A DNA stretch of 64,000 bases, taken from Tachypleus tridentatus. Taxonomy: Eukaryota > Arthropoda > Merostomata > Xiphosura > Limulidae. Numbering within the stretch: the stretch's first letter is position 1; each line of letters starts with the position of its first letter. The notes under the pieces were generated by a model that saw nothing but the letters and a program-made list of their open reading frames with translations, was not told where the DNA came from and did no database searches. The DNA is taken from contig NC_134830.1 of NCBI RefSeq assembly GCF_004210375.1, positions 2,728,001 to 2,792,000 on the forward strand, in the 5' to 3' direction. Of this stretch, positions 13,322-25,370 are shown in pieces. A program made the position numbers and the translations under genes.

Positions 13322-16112
13322 TTGTGTTTATCACAGAATCCAGTAAGTGACATAAGACCTGTGTTTTATCACAGAATCCAGTAAGTGACATAAGACCTGT
13401 GTGTTTATCACAGAATCCAGTAAGTGACATAAGACCTGTGTGTTTATCACAGAATCCAGTAAGTGACATAAGACCTGTGTGTTTATCACAGAATCCAGTA
13501 AGTGACATAAGACCTGTGTGTTTATCACAGAATCCAGTAAGTGACATAAGACCTGTGTGTTTATCACAGAATCCAGTAAGTGACATAAGACCTGTGTGTT
13601 TATCACAGAATCCAGTAAGTGACATAAGACCTGTGTGTTTATCACAGAATCCAGTAAGTGACATAAGACCTGTGTGTTTATCACAGAATCCAGTAAGTGA
13701 CATAAGACCTGTGTGTTTATCACAGAATCCAGTAAGTGACATAAGACCTGTGTGTTTATCACAGAATCCAGTAAGTGACATAAGACCTGTGTGTTTATCA
13801 CAGAATCCAGTAAGTGACATAAGACCTGTGTGTTTATCACAGAATCCAGTAAGTGACATAAGACCTGTGTGTTTATCACAGAATCCAGTAAGTGACATAA
13901 GACCTGTGTGTTTATCACAGAATCCAGTAAGTGACATAAGACCTGTGTGTTTATCACAGAATCCAGTAAGTGACATAAGACCTGTGTGTTTATATCAGTA
14001 AGTGACATAAGACCTGTGTGTTTATCACAGTAAGTGACATAAGACCTGTGTGTTTATCACAGAATCCAGTAAGTGACATAAGACCTGTGTGTTTATCACA
14101 GAATCTAGTAAGTGACATAAGACCTGTGTGTTTATCACAGAATCTAGTAAGTGACATAAGACCTGTGTGTTTATCACAGAATCTAGTAAGTGACATAAGA
14201 CCTGTGTGTTTATCACAGAATCTAGTAAGTGACATAAGACCTGTGTGTTTATCACAGAATCTAGTAAGTGACATAAGACCTGTGTGTTTATCACAGAATC
14301 CAGTAAGTGACATAAGACCTGTGTGTTTATCACAGAATCTAGTAAGTGACATAAGACCTGTGTGTTTATCACAGAATCTAGTAAGTGACATAAGACCTGT
14401 GTGTTTATCACAGAATCCAGTAAGTGACATAAGACCTGTGTGTTTATCACAGAATCTAGTAAGTGACATAAGACCTGTGTTTATCACAGAATCCAGTAAG
14501 TGACATAAGACCTGTGTGTTTATCACAGAATCCAGTAAGTGACATAAGACCTGTGTGTTTATCACAGAATCCAGTAAGTGACATAAGACCTGTGTGTTTA
14601 TCACAGAATCCAGTAAGTGACATAAGACCTGTGTGTTTATCACAGAATCCAGTAAGTGACATAAGACCTGTGTGTTTATCACAGAATCCAGTAAGTGACA
14701 TAAGACCTGTGTGTTTATCACAGAATCCAGTAAGTGACATAAGACCTGTGTGTTTATCACAGAATCCAGTAAGTGACATAAGACCTGTGTGTTTATCACA
14801 GAATCCAGTAAGTGACATAAGACCTGTGTGTTTATCACAGAATCTAGTAAGTGACATAAGACCTGTGTGTTTATCACAGAATCTAGTAAGTGACATAAGA
14901 CCTGTGTGCTTATCACAGAATCTAGTAAGTGACATAAGACCTGTGTGCTTATCACAGAATCTAGTAAGTGACATAAGACCTGTGTGCTTATCACAGAATC
15001 TAGTAAGTGACATAAGACCTGTGTGCTTATCACAGAATCTAGTAAGTGACATAAGACCTGTGTGCTTATCACAGAATCTAGTAAGTGACATAAGACCTGT
15101 GTGCTTATCACAGAATCTAGTAAGTGACATAAGACCTGTGTGTTTATCACAGAATCTAGTAAGTGACATAAGACCTGTGTGTTTATCACAGAATCTAGTA
15201 AGTGACATAAGACCTGTGTGTTTATCACAGAATCTAGTAAGTGACATAAGACCTGTGTGTTTATCACAGAATCTAGTAACTGACATAAGACCTGTGTGTT
15301 TATCACAGAATCTAGTAACTGACATAAGACCTGTGTGTTTATCACAGAATCTAGTAACTGACATAAGACCTGTGTGTTTATCACAGAATCTAGTAAGTGA
15401 CATAAGACCTGTGTGTTTATCACAGAATCTAGTAAGTGACATAAGACCTGTGTGTTTATCACAGAATCTAGTAAGTGACATAAGACCTGTGTTTATCACA
15501 GAATCTAGTAAGTGACATAAGACCTGTGTTTATCACAGAATCTAGTAAGTGACATAAGACCTGTGTTTATCACAGAATCTAGTAAGTGACATAAGACCTG
15601 TGTGTTTATCACAGAATCTAGTAAGTGACATAAGACCTGTGTGTTTATCACAGAATCTAGTAACTGACATAAGACCTGTGTGTTTATCACAGAATCTAGT
15701 AACTGACATAAGACCTGTGTGTTTATCACAGAATCTAGTAAGTGACATAAGATCTGTGTGTTTATCACAGAATCTAGTAAGTGACATAAGACCTGTGTGT
15801 TTATCACAGAATCTAGTAAGTGACATAAGACCTGTGTGTTTATCACAGAATCTAGTAAGTGACATAAGACCTGTGTGTTTATCACAGAATCTAGTAAGTG
15901 ACATAAGACCTGTGTGTTTATCACAGAATCTAGTAAGTGACATAAGACCTGTGTGTTTATCACAGAATCTAGTAAGTGACATAAGACCTGTGTGTTTATC
16001 ACAGAATCTAGTAAGTGACATAAGACCTGTGTGTTTATCACAGAATCTAGTAACTGACATAAGACCTGTGTGTTTATTACAGAATCTAGTAACTAACATA
16101 AGACTGGTGTGC
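13322..16112. repeat. 39-bp satellite array, about 71 copies
   Basis: Period 39 bp: GTGTTTATCACAGAATCCAG followed by TAAGTGACATAAGACCTGT. Because 39 is divisible by three and several frames of the unit lack stops, very long open frames appear on both strands, up to 490 aa with 13-residue periods such as CLSQNPVSDIRPV. I read these as artefacts. Variants are blocky: CCAG dominates 13.3-14.0 kb and 14.5-14.8 kb, CTAG dominates elsewhere, GTGTGCTTA clusters at 14.9-15.1 kb, and TAACTGAC clusters at 15.27-15.36 and 15.66-15.71 kb. Units of 37 bp lacking one GT occur near 14,480 and 15,490-15,600. Confidence 0.97.
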
Positions 16113-16907
16113 TTTCTGTGTGGATTACTTGAAATATTGTAATTTTTTATCTTGTATTAAAGAGTCACAACTCAGAATATTTAGTCATTAAAAACTTTAA
16201 AAGATAGCTTGTTATAGTCCATATTTTAATTATTCATTACTTTACTTGTTTAAGCCTAAACCAGGAATACGAATGTTATTATAAATATCGTTTATCTTAT
16301 GACCACAATGTTAATTAAATGAGAATTTAAACATGAACTGGAACATCATTAACACGTGAGAATTTATTGAAAGTAAATATATAATGTTTATACTAGTTAC
16401 AACAGTACTTCTGTCCAGGTGTTTCATCTATCCAGCTTGAACACCGTTCATCTGAATGGCTACGTACACATTTTGATGCGATACACGATACGATCATCTC
16501 AAGTTTCCTGAAACTGTACGTTTTGTGCAGAGGAAATGTTCCCAATTGTGTTCATATCTTTACTAGGATAGAATAGAAATACAATCATTACTTGGAGGCG
16601 GATATATTTAAGAGACAAGCAGTCTTCCAATATTTACTGAAGTCAACATTTTATGTTTATAGTGAAAATACAGAGTTGTGAGGAAGTTATAAAGTCCGCA
16701 CAAGGAACTGTTTATGTCGTCAAGTAAAGGTAAACCAATAGAATCTTCGATGACAATTACGTATAACAAATGTCTACAATTTTGATACACAACATTACTT
16801 TAAAGCTTCCACTTACAACAAACCCGAAACTAATTATTTTCTAAATTAATTTTTTGTTTTAGTCTTAATATCTCAAAATAATTTATGGATTCTAAAACGA
16901 TCACCCT
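16113..16907. other. unique AT-rich spacer
   Basis: No repeat or gene recognised. The 60-aa minus-strand open frame at 16608-16790 has no motif. Confidence 0.5.
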
Positions 16908-16998
16908 TCAATGGCACAGCGTAGGTCCGACATTCGATACCCATAGTGGACACAGTAAATAGCCTTTGGGTAGCTTTGCGCTTAAAAACACAAGCTAC
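16908..16998 (+). mobile_element. tRNA-SINE family 3 fragment
   Basis: A short copy with a B-box-like CATTCGATACCC at about 16931, followed by CACAGTAAATAGCC and GGGTAGCTTTGCGCTTAAA. The tail matches those of the other SINE families and of the LINE at 32.2 kb. The A-box end is incomplete. Confidence 0.6.
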
Positions 16999-17257
16999 TA
17001 ATTCTAAAATATGTTCTAAAATAGAGTTGCTAGTTTCGTTTTAGCCAATAGATGGCTCTGGTATGTAAAACAATGCTTCACAATGAAAATTGGTCGTTGT
17101 GCACCAGTGAACTAATTATTTACTTTCAGATAATTGAGTGTCAGACAAATTAATAACAATAAAACAATAGCTGTTACTTAACAATAATATTTGCTTGTTC
17201 CAATGTCGCGAATTTGACATTATCAATACGACTTTATATTCTGCATTTACTTTTGAA

Positions 17258-17440
17258 TTGTATATACGTAAAACGGCTGGTTTGGGTTGAGAACATTTTT
17301 TTTTATGTAAAGGAACGAACAACGTTTCGACCTTCTTCGGTCATCGTCAGGTGCAACCCAAACTAACCGTTTTTAGATATATATTTTTCTCTGGATTTTC
17401 TGGTTTTCACCGATTATTACTTTCGAATTGTGTTTTAGGT
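17258..17440 (+). repeat. dispersed repeat with AACGTTTCGACC core
   Basis: Begins GTATATACGTAAAACGGCTGG, then TTTGGGTTGAGAA, GGAACGAACAACGTTTCGACC, TTCTTCGGTCATCGTCAGG and a T-rich stretch ending CACCGATTATTAC. The same order of blocks recurs at 54.61-54.72 kb, so this is an interspersed family. No protein or TIR seen. Confidence 0.7.
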
Positions 17441-18305
17441 ACGATTTTACCCTGTGGATTAGAGTAAGAAATCTAAATCTTACCCTAGTGTTAAAGCTAA
17501 TATATATATAAAACAGTTATAAATAATAGTAGCACCGATTTATTCTTACGACAAAAAGTCTAGCTTCATAGAAAAATCAAATTAAACAATCCGTGACGAC
17601 GAGAAACCCACTTGAAGTAAAAATGGGTCTCAGAATGGCTGTGGAACTTAGCAAAGTAGTCAGTAATGAATTATCCTGAAAATTGTGATTTAACAGTTGA
17701 TTGAAACATGTCTGTAGGAAGAAAGACAACTGGGTGTTTTATTAGTCGAATTACACCAAAAACTACTCAAGGGTATTTGTTCTGACTTCACCCACAGAGG
17801 CACAACGGTATATCTGCAACCTACGTTTTAAACAAGTTTTGATACCAGTGGTAGACAAGCACAGGACGTACGTGCGTTGTTTTTACGTTTATCTTTATAA
17901 AAACAAACGAACCGTCCCGAATTTAGAAGTAATAGAGAAGCGAAAAGACAACTAGTCAACTCTTTGATGTTATTTTACTAACAATAAGTGGGATTAACTG
18001 TCCCGTTACAAAGACTATGGTTCACAGTTCAAAGATGTCCAGTGACCTGACTTAAGCCCGACAAGTCGATTGCGAGGTGGTATTCCTTGGGACATGGTTA
18101 ATGTAGTTTAAACATCAACTACCAACCATTAAGACTATAAATAGTGGTATGATTTGGGACACAGCTTGTAGTACTGTGTTATTATCTAATTGTACTTCAC
18201 ACAGCTTGTGGTAGTGTAGGATATACGGAATATCGAGTCACATGAAACTAAACAGGTCGATTACAGAAATAAGTACGTGTGACAAGTTGGAAGTCACGTT
18301 TTGTC
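17441..18305. other. unique spacer
   Basis: Nothing supported. CACAGCTTGTGGTAGTGTA-like segments occur twice at about 18,160-18,220. Confidence 0.5.
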
Positions 18306-18667
18306 ACGCTATCAACCATCCCAACAAGCTATCCTAACATCAACCTTGCGACCCTATCAACCATCCCAACAAGCTATCCTAACATCAACCTTGCGACCCT
18401 ATCAACCATCCCAACAAGCTATCCTAACATCAACCTTGCGATCCCAACCTATCAACCATCCCAACAAGCTATCCTAACATCAACCTTGCGACCCTATCAA
18501 CCATTCCAACAAGCTATCCTAACATCAACCTTGCGACCCTATCAACCATTCCAACAAACTATCCTAACATCAACCTTGCGACCCTATCAACCATCCCAAC
18601 AAGCTTTCCTAACATCAACCTTGCGACCCTATCAACCATCCCAACAAGCTTTCCTAACATCAACCTC
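18306..18667. repeat. 45-bp minisatellite, 8 copies
   Basis: Unit blocks are CCCTATCAACCATCCCAACA, AGCTATCCTAACATCAACC and TTGCGA. One unit is shifted by an inserted ATCCCAA at about 18,441. The 134-aa open frame over it is the 15-residue translation of the repeat. Confidence 0.95.
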
Positions 18668-18692
18668 TTGTAAAGGTAAATAAAGAAACGAT

Positions 18693-19054
18693 AACAATAA
18701 ACCACGATGTTAAGTACTAATTATCAGATATCTAATAGTGTCTTATTCCAATCATCCAAGTAAAAGTTAGATGTTTCTTTACAACAATAAACCACGATGT
18801 TAAGTACTAATTATCAGATATCTAATAGTGTCTTATTCCAATCATCCAAGTAAAAGTTAGATGTTTCTTTACAACAATAAACCACGATGTTAAGTACTAA
18901 TTATCAGATATCTAATAGTGTCTTATTCCAATCATCCAAGTAAAAGTTAGATGTTTCTTTACAACAATAAACCACGATGTTAAGTACTAATTATCAGATA
19001 TCTAATAGTGTCTTATTCCAATCATCCAAGTAAAAGTTAGATGTTTTTTTACAA
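18693..19054. repeat. 90-bp tandem repeat, 4 copies
   Basis: AACAATAAACCACGATGTTA recurs at 18693, 18783, 18873 and 18963. Copies are nearly identical, so the expansion is recent. It starts about 25 bp after the 45-bp array. Confidence 0.96.
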
Positions 19055-19546
19055 CGATACCCTACATGGTGGTTTATTTCAGAAATACAAGGAAAGCTGC
19101 CATAACACTTGGACACCCTAATCAGTAACCTGAACAGATTTAGCTTTCAGTTTAGAATCGGGTTTGATTTTAAACAGAGTGAATTACATTTTATAACGTT
19201 GTGGTGAAGATCAGGTTGTATAATGCCTGAAATTTTATATAACAACTGATGTAAAGAGGTCGGGTCGACATTGAAAACAAGCTACAAGTATCCAATACTT
19301 ATTAGGAAACAAAGTATTTCATGGAAGTGAAACAGATGAGTCTAATTAGTTAATCCTATAGACGTGTTGGAAGAGCGAGATAACTGATCTTCCAGACTAC
19401 CAAAAAACAGACCACTAATATGCCAAAAAAATCAGAGATTAGAAGTTCAAAATAAATCAAAATACACGTGCTGAGGACGACGCACGAACGATGTAGGTGA
19501 TGTTACACACAGAAGTTTGTAGAAGATACTGATGGAGTGTAGGTAA
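19055..19546. other. unique spacer
   Basis: No feature recognised. Confidence 0.5.
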
Positions 19547-19560
19547 CAGACCCATCATAG

Positions 19561-19834
19561 TTTTGTTTGTTTTTGTTTTGGAATTTCGCACAAAGCTACT
19601 CGAAGGCTATCTGTGCTAGCCGTCCCTAATTTAGCAGTGTAAGACTAGAGGGAAGGCAGCTAGTCATCACCACCCACCGCCAACTCTTGGGCTACTCTTT
19701 TACCAACGAATAGTGGGATTGACCTTAACATTATACACCCCCACGACTGGGAGGGCAAGCATGTTTGGCGCGACGCGAACCCGCGACCCTCGGATTACGA
19801 GTCGCACGCCTTACGCGCTAGGCCATGCCAGGCC
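19561..19834 (-). mobile_element. tRNA-SINE family 1, near full length with TSD
   Basis: Minus-strand SINE. The tRNA-like head is at the right: B box read on the minus strand as GGGTTCGCGTCGCGCC, with TACGAGTCG on the plus strand marking the anticodon region. The family body follows, including the reverse complement of TCCCACTATTCGTTGGTAAA, and the AAATTCC tail is at the left. A 14-bp target-site duplication, CAGACCCATCATAG (19547-19560) and CAGACCCATCACAG (19835-19848), differs at one base. A polymerase III promoter and LINE-driven insertion are inferred from the class. Confidence 0.95.
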
Positions 19835-19848
19835 CAGACCCATCACAG

Positions 19849-20598
19849 AAGCACAGACAGGTTCGCGATATTTAGAAATAAGCCAGAACCACTAATACCG
19901 CATACAACAAAACCCATCTACACAATGAAACCTGTCTCAGAGTAACACGGTGTTAATTTAAAAAGTGTAACCTGACTTATAAATGTACCATTGATTTTAA
20001 CCTCTAGCTAGCACTTGGTTTAAATTATTAACGTCTATAAGAACAACAATCAGGAATCCTCGACCAGTGACTATCTACAACTATCCTTCCTACCACTAAA
20101 TAGTACCTTAATTTCGCAAATAACACAAGTTCACGAGTTGACTAGGCCTAACTTAGTTAGACGTCTTATTCCGGTTGTTTTGCACTAACATACAACCCTC
20201 TGTAAACGTTTCAATTTTCCATTTAATTACAGAATTTTGCCAAGAATAACGTACCACTGTCAAAAAGTCTAGAACATACACAATGAAAGATATTTCACGG
20301 GGATGGTGGTACGGCGAGCGTGTGTTCCAGTTCAATCGACAAACGGGTTTACTGAATAACGAGATGAAATTATTATACCACTTCTGATTATCGCATCAAC
20401 AAAGTAGACATGAAAAATACAAGCGAAACGTTTTAGAATTCATGTTGGACATACCACAGAAAAACTGAACGTTTAAGGAAAGTTGTATGTTAACTGTTGA
20501 CATAAGGCCTACCCTTCTACACTATGTGACAAAGATAAAATTAAAACACTGGGGAAACGGTTTGAAATTCTGTGAAAAGAAATTTCATTTCATAAAAT
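19849..20598. other. unique AT-rich spacer
   Basis: No supported gene. The 60-69 aa open frames have no motif. Confidence 0.5.
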
Positions 20599-20770
20599 TA
20601 CATGCATTTCTCACTCGTACTAAATACACACTTGTACATGCATTTCTCACTCGTACTAAATACACACTTGTACATGTATTTCTCACTCATTACTAAATAC
20701 ACACTTGTACATGTATTTCTCACTCGTACTAAATACACACTTGTACATGGTACTAAATACATACTTGTTG
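20599..20770. repeat. 36-bp minisatellite, about 4-5 copies
   Basis: Unit blocks are TACATGCATTTCTCACTCG and TACTAAATACACACTTG, with a truncated last copy. The open frames across it are 12-residue repeats. Confidence 0.93.
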
Positions 20771-21104
20771 GAAAAGTAAATCAACTTGGAAATTTAATCG
20801 TTTTTAGGCTTAAATATAAAAACAATTATTTTAAACCATCTGTTTCTTATTAAATGTAATTTTTAATGAATGACACAAAGTTACGCGAGTACACCGAATA
20901 ATGAGTCACACAAGTGCATGTGTATCATGTGTTACTAAGTCAGGTTTTTGTCTGTCACCGACATTAACTAGTTTACAAAGTTCCAACGTGATAAAACAAA
21001 CATTTTAAAGTGGCAAAAATACAATTAAAACAGCTCCTAATATAACTAATGACTTCATTTTGTGACGTGTCCTTTCCATATCCAGTCACGAGAAAAACAA
21101 CAGC

Positions 21105-21369
21105 TTTGTTTTTGAATTTTACACAAAGCTACACGAGGAATATCTGCGGTAGCCGTTTTTAATTTAGCAGTGATAGACTAGAGGGAAGGTAGCTAGTCAA
21201 CCACCAACAGGTTTTGGACTACTATTTTTACCAACGAATAGTGGGATTCACCGTCACGTTATTACGCCCCCACGGCTGAAATGACGAGCATGTTTGATGA
21301 GACGGAGATTAGAACCCGCAGTCTCTCGGTTTAGAATCCAGCGCCTTAACCACCTGTCTATGCCAGGCC
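21105..21369 (-). mobile_element. tRNA-SINE family 1, diverged full-length copy
   Basis: All blocks of the family are present but diverged (GAATTTTACACAAAGCTAC, GACTAGAGGGAAGGTAGC, ACCAACGAATAGTGGGATTC, then the tRNA head ending ATGCCAGGCC). The flanks share only a weak AAACAAC, so the TSD is uncertain. The 68-aa open frame over it is not a gene. Confidence 0.93.
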
Positions 21370-23207
21370 GACAAACAACTGAACCTATAACCAGGGTAAC
21401 CTTTGATATTGTAGATTTCGAAATACATTTGCAATTGTCCCAAAACTCCGGCTTTCTAATTTGTCACACTGTATCCGATTTTACTAAGTTACATAATTAA
21501 TATAAGACACATAAAGAAATAATAGTACAGAAAAACAAAACCGAAATACATTTAAAATTAGTCCAAAATTACGGATCTAGATATAATTTTAGTATGTTTT
21601 AATGATGCAAAAACAAACACCCCGTGAATATTATGTCTCCGCAGACAAACTGGTTTTTTATTTTCTTTCCCAAATAGTTTTCAGTCTATTCCAATTCATT
21701 CATTTATTGACGGACTGACTTGACATGTGTTAGGGTTATACCTTGATCAAAGTACAACCAGACACCTTTCGGTTTTTTGTTTTTAGACCTTTTTAAAGCA
21801 TTTTATAGGGTCAAAGGTCAACAAATGTATATTTTGGGCTCCAGTGTGGTCACATTCACAGCAATCATGGTGAAAATTATAAACTGAAATACAAAAGACA
21901 AGTTAGAATTTCTCATACTGAGTCTTTGGGTGGGGGTGGATACAGAGCTCACAAAAAACAATTTGGGGGGGGGGGGTTTGGTTAATTAGTTAAACATATT
22001 GTAACCAATCTACATTTGTTACAAAGACATTTCTACACATTAGTAAACAAAAATAATGAAACTTCCCATTTTTAGTAATTATACAAAATGCTACAAAACA
22101 CAGCTGTGAACTTTTTAGTTTTCCACCGTATTACATTTGATAAAAACACACCTGATTCCTTGCAGGTCACAAACAATGATAGAGAGTTTTTAATTTCTCA
22201 GATTTTCACGATTTTCCTGATGTAAAGATCGACCATGTCAGTATTTTGAATGCTGACTAAAGATTTTTTTCCGTAAGTTATAAACGGTGTGTATGTTGTT
22301 TAAACTTAATTATCTGTGATCAACATTCTCAACTATAATTTTTTAACACTGTGCAAAATTTAAGACGATAACTATATAGTTTAAAACTGACTGAACAAAA
22401 TATTGTCTATTAACTTAGTAGAATTATATATACTTCGACATAAAACGCGTATTGCGTGGAGAGTACACTGGTGAAATAAATGTACCCTAAATTAGGCTTA
22501 AACAAAATACTAGCTAAAATGTAAAAAAGACAACTACAACAAAAACACGTATTATAGTATCACATTAGGCTAAAAGAATAACTTACACATAATATAAATT
22601 TTCTTTATTAGTTAGGAGATTTTTAAACACAAAATTGATGCATCTAATTAATATTACTTCTAAACACTTTACCTTTCTTATATTAGAAATGATACAAGCT
22701 GTCACTGATGCATTACATACTCTGGAATTCACAGACAGTCTGTTACACAACGTCATTATTTCATAAGTGACAGTAATCACACTTACCATGGTAAAACGTA
22801 AACTATAACAACAAAACAGAATAACATAAAAACAAACGACAGATAAACAAGTTGAACGGTGTTCACAGACTTAGTTTTTCCTCATTATTACAATTAAACT
22901 CCAACATAAAGAGAATGTAATGTTTTCACTAACGATACCACATCAACATTTAAAGGGTGGATTTTAACGAAAATACTCAATTCAAGAACAAATCATGCTT
23001 ACGCTTCTTCCGTAATAGAATATAGGAGTAAGGCTCCGGCAGTGGTACAGCTCCGCTACAATAAGAATAGTTTTCGAATTTCGTTCATGAAAACGTGTAT
23101 AATCACACATCTCAGTAAAACAAAGTTGGTGTTCCACATGATGTTACAGTTTATTTGTTGTTACACTGTCCCTTGGATGTAACATTATTTTAAATGTTAC
23201 CGAGATA
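21370..23207. other. unique AT-rich DNA
   Basis: No gene or repeat family recognised. A run of 12 G lies at 21965-21976. The minus-strand 68-aa frame at 22583-22789 has no motif. Confidence 0.5.
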
Positions 23208-23452
23208 AATTTCACACAAAGCTACCCGAGTGCTATCTGCGCTAGCCATCCCTAATTTAGCAATGGAAGACTAGAGAAAAGGCAACTAGTCATCATCAAC
23301 CACCGCCAATTCTTGGGCTACTCTTTTACCAACGAATAGTAGGATTGACCGTATATTATAACGCCCTCATGCTTGTTTGGTGGGACGGGGATTCAAACCC
23401 GCCATCCTCAGATTACGAGTCGAGCACCCTAACCACATGGCAATGCCATGCC
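23208..23452 (-). mobile_element. tRNA-SINE family 1 copy
   Basis: Near full-length minus-strand copy. Landmarks are TTCACACAAAGCTACCCGAG at the tail, ACCAACGAATAGTAGGATTG in the body, and GGGGATTCAAACCC with TTACGAGTCGAGC in the tRNA head. About 30 bp of body (around GCCCCCACGGCTGAAAGGGC) is shortened. Confidence 0.94.
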
Positions 23453-23516
23453 AAGGAATAAAGTTTTGGTATTTTTAACCTGAACGGTACACACAAAATC
23501 AACTAATTCAGAGATC

Positions 23517-23672
23517 TTAAAGAGTATTAGGCATAGCCATTTCTAATTTAGAACTGCTAACCAAAGTTAAATCAACAGCAGCAACCGTCTACGTGATTGC
23601 GTACAATTAAATGGCAAGATTGTCACACTTATAACACTCCATAGGTGAAAGTGTCGAGTGGGAACTAAAACC
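23517..23672 (-). mobile_element. old, strongly diverged SINE family 1 remnant
   Basis: Segments GCATAGCCATTTCTAATTTAG, GGCAAGATTGTCACACTTAT and AACACTCCATAGGTGAAAG follow the order of the family-1 body (minus strand). They are much more diverged than the copy just upstream, so this is an older insertion or an ancient tandem neighbour. Confidence 0.5.
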
Positions 23673-23740
23673 TTTCCAGCAACAGCCTAACACTAACCAC
23701 TAACCCTAATAACTTATCTATCCTTCTAACATCAGGAACA

Positions 23741-23763
23741 ATATATATATATATATATATATA
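23741..23763. repeat. (AT)n microsatellite
   Basis: Uninterrupted AT dinucleotide run. Confidence 0.97.
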
Positions 23764-25127
23764 ACTGTTTCTCCGACATAATATAAAAATACTCTTAAAT
23801 TTATGACAAAGAAGTACCAGAGGGTTAGCTGAGTAAATTACAAACATATCTTACAAATATTAATTTGAAACTTAATAAAAAACACTAGACTTTTATTCTA
23901 ATCACATTAAAATATTACTTACATTACAATTATATTAAATTTTTTATAATATAATTCTGCAGGATGCGATAAGCTTGCTTTTACTTGAATTACTTTACAA
24001 ATCTTAAAAAGTTGACTTCGCTCAACATTTTACTTATGAACATAGTTTAGACACTTATGAAAATTGATTTAATTTATAGCAACAGTAAATAATACATTAT
24101 TATTACAAATCTCTCTACACATTTATAATACGAATTTTATGTTTTCAGCTACCTACATAAGTGGAAATGTAGAGAAAATTACATTATAATACGGGTTTGT
24201 ATTCTCAGCTAAACAGATAGGTAGAAATGTATAGAAAAAAATTAATTTGCAGTTAGATATTTAAAACGTCACGGTTTAAACCTCAAAATCTGTCGAAGCA
24301 TCAGAAACTTCTAGGCTTAAAATACGTGATTTAAAAAAATCACGTTAGCTGCTCACGCCCACTTCTTTAATTTGACCATTTTAGAATGTGGAGAAACATG
24401 TAGGATAAAGTTTTTCTTTAAACAATGTATTATTCGAAGAGTAGTGTGATAAGCAAACCAGTTCCAATGTTGGTGCAAACAGTCTTTGTAAAGTTAAAAA
24501 CATAGATATACAAATATATAGCGTTACACTTTGACGCTTGTATGTTGTCTTGTATGAATTTCCTTCCTTTTTTTAAATTATATATCACTTAATTGCTACG
24601 AGCATGTCCAGAACAAATTATACAAGTACCAATAATAAAACGTACCAGTATTTGAAAATAAATAAAGAGTTGCTATGTAAATAGGTGGAAAACCCCGAAG
24701 TTCATCCGGCCTCGGATAACGTCTACCAAACAATGTCTCGTTATGTTAAAGAAATATGTAGGAATGAGTGTATCCACATGTTAACCATCAACCACTTTTG
24801 TTTTTATAGTAGCATCAGTCCTACTAGAAATACAAGTGATACGGATGGCATCTGTAAGTAACTCAGTAAACAAAGATGGCTAAAGTTTCTATGCTTCCAT
24901 GACAACGTGCTTCAGCTTCAAGACATACAATACGGACATGACCCCCACTACCAAGGCGGTGAGCCATTTTAAAATGAACCAACAAAATTATTCTTGATCG
25001 ACTGGTGACGCCACCGCCAGCTGACGAACAAACTAATTGGTGTGTACCATAAAGGCCGGTATAAATTTAGGTTCAAATATGGCATTTTTAGTAGACCTGA
25101 TACTGGTCTTTACCAAAACTTCGACCA
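23764..25127. other. unique AT-rich DNA
   Basis: Nothing coding recognised. GTAGAAATGTA(T)AGAAAA-like segments at about 24,165 and 24,220 are a short imperfect duplication. Confidence 0.5.
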
Positions 25128-25370
25128 GGAAGAAGAAGGTGGTGGGGTAAAACAGCTGAAACCTAAGGATAACGGTTACACACGTAAAACAAAACAAGGA
25201 AACGGAAGGTGGTGGGGTAAAACAGCTGAAACTTCCCTAAGGATAACGTTCCCTAACGAGTTACACACGTAAAACTAAGGAAACGGAAGGTGGTGGGTAA
25301 AACAGCTGAAACTTCCCTAAGGATAACGTTCCCTAACGAGTTACACACGTAAAACAAAACAAGGAAACGG
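25128..25370. repeat. about 70-85-bp tandem repeat, 3 copies
   Basis: Blocks GGTGGTGGGGTAAAACAGCTG, AAAC(TTC)CCTAAGGATAACG and GTTACACACGTAAAAC repeat three times with small indels. Confidence 0.9.

Noticed and set aside
13990-15462. 490-aa, 347-aa and 333-aa open frames
   Set aside because: Pure 13-residue translations of the 39-bp satellite, open on both strands and in several frames; no start context or domain.
21965-21976. G12 run as a G-quadruplex
   Set aside because: Single homopolymer without the spaced G-tracts; could also be a sequencing-length artefact.
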